Assembly (NCBI GenBank): GCA_013813345.1
Contig: JACCRW010000010.1
Span: 1-7,193 of the forward strand
Reading direction: 5' to 3'
Source of the DNA: Actinomycetota bacterium
Lineage (GTDB): Bacteria; Actinomycetota; Thermoleophilia; Gaiellales; Gaiellaceae
DNA length: 7,193 nucleotides
In this document: positions 1 through 6,970 of the stretch, piece after piece
Position numbering within the stretch: position 1 is the first letter of the stretch
How the letters are laid out: each line of letters starts with the position of its first letter
Program-made: the position numbers and the translations under genes
Notes under the pieces: model-generated
Told to the model about the DNA's origin: nothing
Seen by the model: the letters and a program-made list of their open reading frames with translations, nothing else
The model's database searches: none

Positions 1-2966
1 GGCCGAAGTTCAGCTTCTTCGACGGCCCGATCACGGCGAACGGGACGATGGGAGTGCACCATGCGTGGGGTCGCACGCTGAAAGACGTCTTCCAGCGCTA
101 CAAGGCGCTGCGCGGCTTCGACCAGCGCTACCAGAACGGCTTCGACTGCCAGGGACTGTGGATCGAGGTCGGGGTCGAGCGCTCGCTCGGGCTCAACTCG
201 AAGCGCGAGATCGAGGAGTTCGGCCTCGCCGAGTTCGCGCGTCGCTGCCGCGAGGTTGTGATCCAGTCGTCGGCGGACATCACGCGCGGCTCGAAGCGGC
301 TTGGCCAGTGGATGGACTGGGGCAACGACTACTTCACGTTCAGCGACATGAACATCGAGTACGTCTGGCGCTTCCTCGAGCGCGTGCACGAGAACGGCTG
401 GCTGTACATGGGCCACCGCTCGACGGAGTGGTGCCCGCGCTGCGGCACCTCGCTCTCCCAGCACGAGCTCTCCCTCTCGGGCGTCTACCAGGATCGGGCC
501 GACCCGTCCCTCTTCGTCCGGTTCCCGCTGCTCGACCGGCCGCACGAGTCGCTCGTGATCTGGACGACGACGCCGTGGACCGTGCCCGCCAACGTGGCGG
601 CAGCGGTGCGGCCCGAGGCGGAGTACGGCCTGCGCGAGAACGGCGAGTGGGTCGCTGTCGCGCGGTATCCCGACGAGCGCTTCGTCGAGCGGAGGCGCGG
701 CGAGGAGCTCGTCGGCTGGCGCTACGCCGGCCCGTTCGACGAGCTGGGCCCTGGCGGGGAGGTCGAGGTCGAGCACCGTGTGATCCCGTGGGACGACGTC
801 TCGCTCGAGGAGGGGACTGGGATCGTCCATATCGCCACCGGCGCCGGCCAGGAGGACTTCGAGCTCGGCCGGATCAACGACCTCCCCGTGTTGATGCCGG
901 TCGACGAGGCGGGCCGCTTCTACGACTCGTACGGGTGGCTGCATGGTCTCTCGACCGTCGAGGCGGCCGATCAGATCGTCGGGTGGCTCGGCGAGCACGG
1001 ATTCCTGGTCGAGGCGGGGCTGTACGAGCATCGCTACCCGCATTGCTGGCGTTGCGACACGCCGCTGATCTGGCGGGTCACGGACGACTGGCTGATCTCG
1101 GTCGACGAGGTGCGACAGAGGTTGCTCGACGCCAACACGGAGGTCGACTGGACGCCCTCCTACATGGGCAGGCGGATGGACGACTGGCTCCGCAACATGG
1201 GCGACTGGAACATCTCGCGCCGGCGCTACTACGGCCTGCCGCTCCCCTTCTACCCGTGCTCGTGCGGACACCTGACGGTGATCGGCTCCCGCGCGGAGCT
1301 CGAGGAGCGCGCGCTCGGCGGGCTCGAGCAGCTGGAGGAGCTGCGGCGACCCTGGATCGACGAGGTGCCGATCCGCTGCGAGGCGTGCGGGGAGGAGGTG
1401 CGACGCGTGGCGGAGGTCGGCGACGTGTGGCTCGACGCCGGCATCGTCCCGTTCTCGACACTCGGCTGGCAGAGCCCGGAATACGTCGAGGAGGGCTATG
1501 CGACGGGCGCAGCGAAGGGGCTGACGACCGCCGATCTTCCCGACCACCCCTACTGGGAGGAGTGGTTCCCCGCCGACTGGGTTTCGGAGATGCGCGAGCA
1601 GATCCGGCTCTGGTTCTACTCACAGCACTTCATGTCGGTTGTCCTGACCGGGAGCCCCGCATACAAGCGGGTGCTCGGCTACGAGAAGATGCTCGACGAG
1701 ACCGGCCGCGAGATGCACAAGTCTTGGGGCAACGCGATCGATGCGGGCGACGCCTTCGCGCGAATGGGCGCCGACGTGATGCGCTGGCAGTACTGCGCGC
1801 AGCCCCCGAGCCAGAACCTGCTCTTCGGCTACGGGGCGGGGCACGAGATCAAGCGGAGGCTGCTCACCCTCTGGAACTCGGTCGCCGGCTTCTTCGTCCC
1901 CTATGCGAACATCGCGGGCTTCACGCCGACCTACGCCGATCTCGCGGCGGGGCCGCCGACCGGCGACCTGCGCCCGCTCGACCGCTGGCTCGTCGCCCGT
2001 ACGGCGCAGCTCGTCGAGGAGGCGACCGCCGGCTACGAGGCGTTCCTGACGGTCGACGTGATCCGCGCGTTCGAGGCGTATCTCGACGACCTCTCGAACT
2101 GGTATATCCGACGCTCGCGGCGGCGTTTCTGGGACGGCGACGAGGTGGCCCTGCGGACGCTCTGGTACGGGCTCGTGCAGTCGCTGCGGGTGCTCGCGCC
2201 GGTGCTGCCGTTTCTCGCCGAGCACCTCTGGCAGAGCCTCGTGCGCGACGCGGCTGATGCTCCCGACTCTGTCTTCCTCGCCGGCTGGCCCGAGCCTGCG
2301 GGCGCAGACGCCGCGCTCCTTGCGGAGGTGGCGGAGCTGCGTCGAGTGGTCGCGCTCGGTCACCAGGCGCGGTCGAGCGCCGGCCTCAAGCTGCGCCAAC
2401 CGCTCCGCCGGCTCGTCGTCGAGGGGGCTTCGCTCGCTGATGCCCACACAGACGAGTTGCGCGAGGAGTTGCGGGTCAAGGAGCTCGAGCTCGGGGTGGT
2501 CGCGACGACCGAGTTGCACGTGAAGCCGCACCTGCCCGCGCTCGGGCCGAGGCTCGGCAAGGAGCTCGGTGCCGTTCGCGCCGCCCTCGCCGCGGGCGAG
2601 TTCGAGCAGCTTCCAGGCGGCGGCTTCCGCGCTGCAGGTCACGAGCTCGCAGTGGACGAGGTGCTGGTCGAGCGCTCCGGCCGCGAGGGCTGGGCGGTCG
2701 CCTCCGGCGACGGCGTCACCGTTGCGCTCGACACGACGCTCGACGCCGCGCTCGAGCTCGAGGGACGCGTCCTCGACCTGATCCACACGTTGAACGGGAT
2801 GCGCAAGGAGCAGGGGCTCGCGCTCACCGATCGGATCGCGGTCACGCTTCCCGCCGAGCACGAGGAGCTCCTCGGGCATGCCGACTGGATCAAGGCCGAG
2901 GTACTCGCAGTCTCGATCGAGGCGGACGGCGCGGCCGGACCGACGATCGCGAAGGTCGCACGGTGA
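1..2966 (+). CDS. ileS: Isoleucyl-tRNA synthetase, type 2-like, 5' partial, with GVHH in place of HIGH
   Basis: Cytoplasmic class I synthetase that charges tRNA-Ile with isoleucine. The 5' end is cut off: the frame is open from base 3 and already encodes conserved sequence (PKFSFFDGPITANGT) before the ATG at 48, so that ATG is internal. About 987 residues are visible; type 2 IleRS are usually slightly over 1,000. In order: the HIGH position reads GVHH (nt 51-62); a CPRC pair (432-443); the CP1 editing domain with WTTTPWTVPAN (561-593) and GTGIVHIATGAGQEDF (813-860), which keeps the His and the Asp matching E. coli H333/D342; CWRC (1044-1055); WNISR near 1207; CSC and CEAC pairs (1257-1265, 1377-1388), probably zinc-binding; and EMHKS (1710-1724) at the KMSKS position. 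The anticodon-binding region has LSNWYIRRSRRRFW (about 2091-2132). The C-terminal part (about 2760-2960) resembles the tail of archaeal/eukaryotic-type IleRS. ValRS is the nearest alternative, but the FDGPxxANG context and editing motifs fit IleRS. The TGA stop overlaps the next gene's GTG. Family certain; subtype and resistance are inferred. Confidence 0.95.
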   Translation, partial: PKFSFFDGPITANGTMGVHHAWGRTLKDVFQRYKALRGFDQRYQNGFDCQGLWIEVGVERSLGLNSKREIEEFGLAEFARRCREVVIQSSADITRGSKRLGQWMDWGNDYFTFSDMNIEYVWRFLERVHENGWLYMGHRSTEWCPRCGTSLSQHELSLSGVYQDRADPSLFVRFPLLDRPHESLVIWTTTPWTVPANVAAAVRPEAEYGLRENGEWVAVARYPDERFVERRRGEELVGWRYAGPFDELGPGGEVEVEHRVIPWDDVSLEEGTGIVHIATGAGQEDFELGRINDLPVLMPVDEAGRFYDSYGWLHGLSTVEAADQIVGWLGEHGFLVEAGLYEHRYPHCWRCDTPLIWRVTDDWLISVDEVRQRLLDANTEVDWTPSYMGRRMDDWLRNMGDWNISRRRYYGLPLPFYPCSCGHLTVIGSRAELEERALGGLEQLEELRRPWIDEVPIRCEACGEEVRRVAEVGDVWLDAGIVPFSTLGWQSPEYVEEGYATGAAKGLTTADLPDHPYWEEWFPADWVSEMREQIRLWFYSQHFMSVVLTGSPAYKRVLGYEKMLDETGREMHKSWGNAIDAGDAFARMGADVMRWQYCAQPPSQNLLFGYGAGHEIKRRLLTLWNSVAGFFVPYANIAGFTPTYADLAAGPPTGDLRPLDRWLVARTAQLVEEATAGYEAFLTVDVIRAFEAYLDDLSNWYIRRSRRRFWDGDEVALRTLWYGLVQSLRVLAPVLPFLAEHLWQSLVRDAADAPDSVFLAGWPEPAGADAALLAEVAELRRVVALGHQARSSAGLKLRQPLRRLVVEGASLADAHTDELREELRVKELELGVVATTELHVKPHLPALGPRLGKELGAVRAALAAGEFEQLPGGGFRAAGHELAVDEVLVERSGREGWAVASGDGVTVALDTTLDAALELEGRVLDLIHTLNGMRKEQGLALTDRIAVTLPAEHEELLGHADWIKAEVLAVSIEADGAAGPTIAKVAR
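2951..2955 (+). promoter_or_regulatory. Weak Shine-Dalgarno-like GAAGG before the first glycosyltransferase
   Basis: GAAGG lies inside the end of ileS, 7 bases before the GTG at 2963. It supports that GTG as the start, together with the GTGA overlap and the GT-A strand beginning at residue 6. The match to the anti-Shine-Dalgarno is partial and may be chance; the later overlapping starts have no comparable motif. Confidence 0.35.
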
Positions 2967-3886
2967 GCCCGGCTCTCTCCGTGGTCGTCCTGACCGAGTC
3001 CTTCGCCGCAATCGCGGTCGTCGTCGAGCGGCTCGTCGTGCAGGAGGAGGCGGCCGCGATCGAGCTCGTGATCGCGGCTCCCGACGAGGGTGCACTGGCG
3101 ATTCCCTCCGAGGCGGTCGCACCGCTCGCCGGCGTCACGGTCGTGGAGACGCCCCTCCTCCCGATGGCGCCTGCGCGTGCGGCCGCCGTGCGCGCAGCGC
3201 GAGCGCCCGTCGTCGTGCTCGGCGAGACGCACACGTTCGCCGGGCCGGACTGGGCCGGCCGCCTGCTGCAGGCGCACGACGGCCCCTGGGTCGCTGTGAC
3301 GCCCGGAATCGGGAACGCCAATCCCGCCGGGAGCCTGAGCTGGGTCGGCCTCCTCATGGACTACGGCCGCTACCCGCAGGCGGGCGAACGCCGCGAGACC
3401 GAGGATGTCGCGAGCTACAACGCGGCCTACAAGCGCGCCGCGCTCCTCGAGCTCGGGGACGAGCTGGAGTCGCTCCTCGAGCCCGGAAGCTCGCTCGGCG
3501 ACGAGCTGCGGGCGCGCGGCGGCCGTTTCCTCCACGAGCCCGCGGCTCGGATCGACCACCTCAATGTCTCGCGTCTGCGCCCGTGGCTCGTCGAGCGCTA
3601 CCTGGGCGGCCGGCTCTTCGGGGCGAGCCGAAGCCGTAATTGGCCGCGCCGTCGTGCCTTGCTCTACGCCTCGGGCTCGCCGCTCGTTGCGCCGCTCCGC
3701 CTCGTCCGGACGCTGCATGCGGCGCGCTCGGCCGGCAGTCTGCCGCGGACGTTTGTGCCGGCGCTCGTGCTCGCGTGCGTCGCCTGGGCGCTCGGTGAGG
3801 GCGTCGGATATGCCCGCGGCGCAACCGCAGGTGACACGCGCCGGATGTTGGAGTACGAGCAGCACAAGTTCCGGTACGCGCGGTGA
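2963..3886 (+). CDS. GT2-like (GT-A fold) glycosyltransferase, ETH-motif, tandem copy 1
   Basis: Probable family 2-type transferase of 307 residues, acting at the cytoplasmic membrane face in surface-glycan assembly; donor and acceptor unknown. The N-terminus (SVVVLTESF, residues 6-14) looks like the first GT-A strand. The stretch RAARAPVVVLGETHTF (about 77-92) matches the position where GT2 enzymes carry Asp-x-Asp, but here it is Glu88-Thr89-His90. Further GT2-like features are GNANP (118-121 area), SYNAAYKR (151-158) and the G-R-F-L-H-E-P segment (187-193). A basic patch (SRSRNWPRRR) leads to LYASGSP (234-240) and one likely membrane helix near 264-285, ending YEQHKFRYAR. The GTG start overlaps the ileS stop in GTGA; a weak Shine-Dalgarno-like GAAGG lies at 2951-2955. 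The downstream gene is a diverged paralogue sharing these blocks. The GT-A assignment is by motif pattern, not by search; the enzyme could use another donor type or be inactive. Confidence 0.85.
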   Translation: MSPALSVVVLTESFAAIAVVVERLVVQEEAAAIELVIAAPDEGALAIPSEAVAPLAGVTVVETPLLPMAPARAAAVRAARAPVVVLGETHTFAGPDWAGRLLQAHDGPWVAVTPGIGNANPAGSLSWVGLLMDYGRYPQAGERRETEDVASYNAAYKRAALLELGDELESLLEPGSSLGDELRARGGRFLHEPAARIDHLNVSRLRPWLVERYLGGRLFGASRSRNWPRRRALLYASGSPLVAPLRLVRTLHAARSAGSLPRTFVPALVLACVAWALGEGVGYARGATAGDTRRMLEYEQHKFRYAR

Positions 3887-4818
3887 GCGAGCCGACCCTC
3901 CCGAGGATCTCATTCGTCGTCGCGACCGACACGCTCGCCACGGTCTCGGACGTGCTCGCGTCGCTGCGCGCTCAGCCCGATCCCGAGGGGATCGAGGTCG
4001 TGCTCGTCTGCGCGTCGGCCGCCGAGCTCGGCGAGGAGCTCGAGCCCCCGCTGGGCCCGTCACGGATCGTCGAGGTCGGCTCGCTCGCGCCGATCGAGGC
4101 GGCGTCCGCCGCGGGGATACGGGCGGCTTCCGCACCCGTCGTGCTGATCGGCGAGACCCACGCCTTCCCCGATCCGGGTGCGCTCGAGCCGCTGATCCAC
4201 GCGATCGTGGACGACGGCTACGCGGCCGTCGCGCCGGAGCTTCGCAACGCGAACCCCGAGACCGGAGCGTCGTGGGCGAGCCTGATGATCACCTACGGCC
4301 AATCCCTCGGGGGGAGCCGGCGCGAGGTCGACGAGCTCTCGACCCACAACACCGCCTACCGGCGGGACCTCCTCGTCGCCTTCGACGAGGAGCTGCCTGC
4401 GCTCCTGCGACTCGGCGGCGATGTTCACGGCCGGCTTCGGGCTGGGGGCCATCGCCTTCTGATCGAGCCCGCATCGGTCTTCGCACATCAGAACGTCGTC
4501 CGGCTCCGATCCTGCGTTGGAGATCGGTTCCATGTCGGGCGCTGCTACTCGGCGTCCCGTTCCGAGTCGTGGTCGGTGGCGCGACGCGCGCTCTACGCCG
4601 TAGGCTCGCCCTTGATCCCGCTCGTCATGGCCGCGCGGATCGTCCGATCCTCGGGGTGGAGGGCTCATCGCTCGAAGTTCCCCGGCAACGTGCTCGTTCC
4701 ACTCGGCGTCAATCTCGCCGCCCACGGGGCCGGCGAGCTAGCCGCCTACGTCGCGGGCGCCGGTAGCTCCCCGGCTCGAATCCTCGACTACGAGATCCAC
4801 CGAGCGCGGCACCTCTAG
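3883..4818 (+). CDS. GT2-like (GT-A fold) glycosyltransferase, ETH-motif, tandem copy 2
   Basis: A 311-residue paralogue of the gene just upstream, with the same likely role and unknown substrate. ISFVVATD (residues 9-16) starts the nucleotide-binding half. AASAPVVLIGETHAF (about 81-95) carries Glu91-Thr92-His93 at the DxD position. NANP (122-125), SW (130-131), THNTAYRR (154-161), LLIEPASVFAHQN (about 192-204), SASRSESW (223-230) and LYAVGSPL (237-244) all line up with copy 1. A hydrophobic segment near 270-292 probably anchors it to the membrane, and it ends in YEIHRARHL. The GTG start forms a GTGA overlap with the preceding stop and has no clear Shine-Dalgarno, so translation probably depends on coupling. 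The two copies are clearly diverged in the N-terminal third, so the duplication is old and the copies may add different sugars. Family assignment is by motif pattern only. Confidence 0.84.
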   Translation: MSEPTLPRISFVVATDTLATVSDVLASLRAQPDPEGIEVVLVCASAAELGEELEPPLGPSRIVEVGSLAPIEAASAAGIRAASAPVVLIGETHAFPDPGALEPLIHAIVDDGYAAVAPELRNANPETGASWASLMITYGQSLGGSRREVDELSTHNTAYRRDLLVAFDEELPALLRLGGDVHGRLRAGGHRLLIEPASVFAHQNVVRLRSCVGDRFHVGRCYSASRSESWSVARRALYAVGSPLIPLVMAARIVRSSGWRAHRSKFPGNVLVPLGVNLAAHGAGELAAYVAGAGSSPARILDYEIHRARHL

Positions 4819-4820
4819 CC

Positions 4821-5798
4821 GTGCGCGTCGTTCGCGTCGGAGTGATCGGGTGCGGCACGATCGCGCGCGCCGTGCACCTCCCCGTGCTCCTGCGCACCGC
4901 CAGAGTCGCGGTCGCCGCGCTTGCCGACCCCGATCCCACCGCGCTCGAGACTGCTGGTCGAGCGACTCCAGGCGCTGCCCTCTGCCGCGACGCGGGAGGG
5001 CTCCTCGCCCGCGACGATCTCGACGCGGTCGTCGTCACTGCGCCGAGCGGCCACCATGCCGCGCTTGCGCTGGCGGTCGCCGGATCTGGTCGCCACCTCT
5101 ATCTGGAGAAGCCGCTCGCGACCACGCGCGCCGACGGAGAGGCCGTCGTCGAGGCGGCGAAAACGGCCGGCATCGTTGCGGCCATCGGGTTCAACCGACG
5201 CTTCCATCCTGCGATCCTGCGCGCGCGGTCGGTTGTGCGCGCCGGCGGAATCGGACGGGTCACGAACGTCCGTGCGACCTTCACCGAGCCGACCGGTGAG
5301 CAGCCGGCCTGGAAGTTCGCGAGAGCCGGCGGCGGCGGTGCCCTGCTCGATCTCGCCTCGCATCACGTCGATCTCGTTCGCTTCCTGCTCGACACCGAGG
5401 TAGAGGAGATCGCGGCGACCGTCACCTCGAGGCAGAGCGAGCACGACGACGCGATCCTGCGGCTGCGGCTGGCCGGCGGGGCCGAGGCGGAGCTCGAGGT
5501 CGGCTTCCGCGCGCCCAAGGCCGACACGATCGAGCTCACGGGCTCACTGGGCGCGATTCGCGTCGATCGGCACGCGGGGCGAGTGACGAAGCGGCCGGGA
5601 CGACTCGCCCCGAACGGCGCGCTTGGCCTCCTCCGGCTCCGGTTGCTCGTTCGTCCCGAATCGGATCCCTCCTACGCGCTGGCGCTGCGCGCGTTCGTGG
5701 CCTGTGTGCGCGGCGAGGACGTGGAGCTGCCGACGCTCGAGGACGGCCTCGCGAGCCTGGCCGTCGTCCTTGCGGCCGAAGAAACAGCTGCAAGCTGA
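4821..5798 (+). CDS. Gfo/Idh/MocA-family NAD(P)-dependent oxidoreductase
   Basis: A 325-residue dehydrogenase expected to oxidise or reduce a sugar, sugar nucleotide or cyclitol in the cytoplasm. The Rossmann fold opens with VGVIGCGTIARAVHLP (residues 6-21), in which G10, G12 and A15 form the dinucleotide loop; the acidic ALADPDP (34-39 area) follows the second strand. LYLEKPLA (93-100) contains the family's Glu-Lys-Pro, with K97 the usual catalytic lysine. GFNRRFHP (123-130) and GGGALLDLASHHVD (171-184) belong to the C-terminal substrate domain; D177, H181 and D184 match the usual D-x-x-x-H-x-x-D pattern. Length is normal for the family. The GTG start is 2 bp after the previous stop and sits right before the Rossmann strand; no good Shine-Dalgarno is seen. 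In glycan clusters such enzymes often modify a nucleotide sugar (WlbA is one example) or occur fused to an alcohol dehydrogenase domain; no such fusion is present here. The substrate cannot be read from the sequence. Confidence 0.92.
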   Translation: MRVVRVGVIGCGTIARAVHLPVLLRTARVAVAALADPDPTALETAGRATPGAALCRDAGGLLARDDLDAVVVTAPSGHHAALALAVAGSGRHLYLEKPLATTRADGEAVVEAAKTAGIVAAIGFNRRFHPAILRARSVVRAGGIGRVTNVRATFTEPTGEQPAWKFARAGGGGALLDLASHHVDLVRFLLDTEVEEIAATVTSRQSEHDDAILRLRLAGGAEAELEVGFRAPKADTIELTGSLGAIRVDRHAGRVTKRPGRLAPNGALGLLRLRLLVRPESDPSYALALRAFVACVRGEDVELPTLEDGLASLAVVLAAEETAAS

Positions 5799-6970
5799 TG
5801 CGCGTTCTGCTCGTCACGGACTGGACCGCCGAGGAGGGCGGGATCGAGACCTACCTGGAGCTCGTCGCGGGCGGGTTGCGAGCCGCCGGTGACGAGGTCG
5901 CCCTCCTGACGAGCAGCGCCGGGCCGGGCGCCCACGCCGACTATCGCGCCTTCGGGACCGAGCGACTCGCCGCCCAGGCCTTCCTCCAGATCGCGAACCC
6001 CCTCGCCGCTCTCGACGTCCGTCGCGCCGTCGCGGACTTTCGTCCGGATGCGGTCTACGTGAGCATGTTCGAGATCTTCCTCTCGCCGGCGATCTTCGCC
6101 CCGCTGCGCCGAACGAGAACGGTGCTGAACATCGCCTACTACAAGCCCGTCTGCCCGACGGGCCACAAGCTGCTCCCGGACGGGGCGATCTGCCAGGTTC
6201 GGGCCGGGGCGCCCTGCCTGCGAAACCGTTGTCTCTCGCCGGCGCGCTGGCTGCGGGAGCAGCCACGGTATGCGTTGATCCGCGCTGCGATCGAGAGCGC
6301 GGGCGCCGTCGTCACCTGCAGTCGCTTCATGCGCTCGGAGCTTGCGCGGGCCGGGGTGGAGGCCGGCTTCCTGCCCTGGCCGATCGATCCGCCGGGCCCC
6401 GCCTTCTCGCGGGCACCGGCCGAGGAGCCGCTCTTCCTCTTCACCGGCCGGCTCAGCGCCGAGAAGGGCGTCGACGTCCTCTTGCGCGCGCTCGGCCTGT
6501 TGCGCGCTCGCGGCACGGCTGCGAGGCTCCGGATCGTCGGCGATGGACCCGAGCGGGCGCGGCTCGAGACGCTGACGGGGTCGCTCGAGCTCGAGGCCGC
6601 GGTGGAGTTTGCGGGGCGGGTCCCGCGCAGAGAGATCGAGCGCGAGTTGGCGCCGGCGTGGGCGCTCGTGGCGCCCTCGACTTGGGCGGAGCCGCTCGGG
6701 CTGACTGCGCTCGAGGCGATCGTCCGCGGAGTCCCGGTCGTCGCGAGCGCCACGGGTGGGCTGGCCGAGATGGTTCAGCCGGGCGTGACCGGTCTCCTCT
6801 TCCGAAACGGCGATGTCGACGCGCTCGCGGACTGCCTCGCCGAGGTGGCGCGCAGGGGCGTCTTCCCTGGGCACCAGGTGTCTCCAGGCAGCGCGGCGGC
6901 CGCACTTGTGGAGCACGATCTCGACCTCCACACGAGGCGAATTCGCGAGCTCTTGCGGGCTCCGGCCTGA
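5798..6970 (+). CDS. GT4-family (GT-B fold) glycosyltransferase with a four-cysteine segment
   Basis: A 390-residue retaining-type glycosyltransferase, probably adding a sugar from a nucleotide donor to a growing glycan at the inner membrane face. The N-terminal Rossmann-like half begins MRVLLVTDW and has the glycine-rich GGIETY (residues 14-19) typical of GT4. The donor half has FTGRLSAEKGVDVLLRAL (215-232), where R218 and K223 are the expected phosphate-binding residues, then GDGPE (248-252) and the E-x7-E motif in EPLGLTALE (E298 and E306), followed by GVPVVAS and TGGLAEMV. Between the halves is a cysteine-rich insert: C119, C132, C140 and C145 around GHKLLPDG. The ATG overlaps the upstream stop in TGATG. 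There is no signal peptide or membrane helix. The fold and family are clear; donor, acceptor and linkage are unknown. Confidence 0.93.
   Translation: MRVLLVTDWTAEEGGIETYLELVAGGLRAAGDEVALLTSSAGPGAHADYRAFGTERLAAQAFLQIANPLAALDVRRAVADFRPDAVYVSMFEIFLSPAIFAPLRRTRTVLNIAYYKPVCPTGHKLLPDGAICQVRAGAPCLRNRCLSPARWLREQPRYALIRAAIESAGAVVTCSRFMRSELARAGVEAGFLPWPIDPPGPAFSRAPAEEPLFLFTGRLSAEKGVDVLLRALGLLRARGTAARLRIVGDGPERARLETLTGSLELEAAVEFAGRVPRREIERELAPAWALVAPSTWAEPLGLTALEAIVRGVPVVASATGGLAEMVQPGVTGLLFRNGDVDALADCLAEVARRGVFPGHQVSPGSAAAALVEHDLDLHTRRIRELLRAPA

Noticed and set aside
48..50. ATG at 48 as the true start of ileS
   Set aside because: The frame is open upstream to base 3 and encodes conserved IleRS sequence right before the GVHH motif; the real start lies outside the window.
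1..2966. Valyl-tRNA synthetase as the identity of the first gene
   Set aside because: ValRS normally has PPPNVTG before HMGH. Here FDGPITANG, the WTTTPWTVPAN editing motif and the C-terminal tail match IleRS.
1620..3122. Long antisense open frame of 500 codons
   Set aside because: Rich in Arg, Pro and Glu with no recognisable domain. It lies opposite ileS and comes from the strong G/C third-position bias.
2639..4135. Long antisense open frame of 498 codons across the ileS/transferase junctions
   Set aside because: Low-complexity Arg/Ala/Ser composition with no motif. The sense strand holds well-supported overlapping genes.
3405..4766. Sense-strand open frame bridging both GT2-like genes
   Set aside because: An Arg/Ser/Ala-rich shifted reading of two real genes, not a fusion or frameshift.
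5672..6931. Antisense open frame of 419 codons opposite the GT4 gene
   Set aside because: No domain motifs and shadow-type composition; the + strand frame has clear GT4 motifs.
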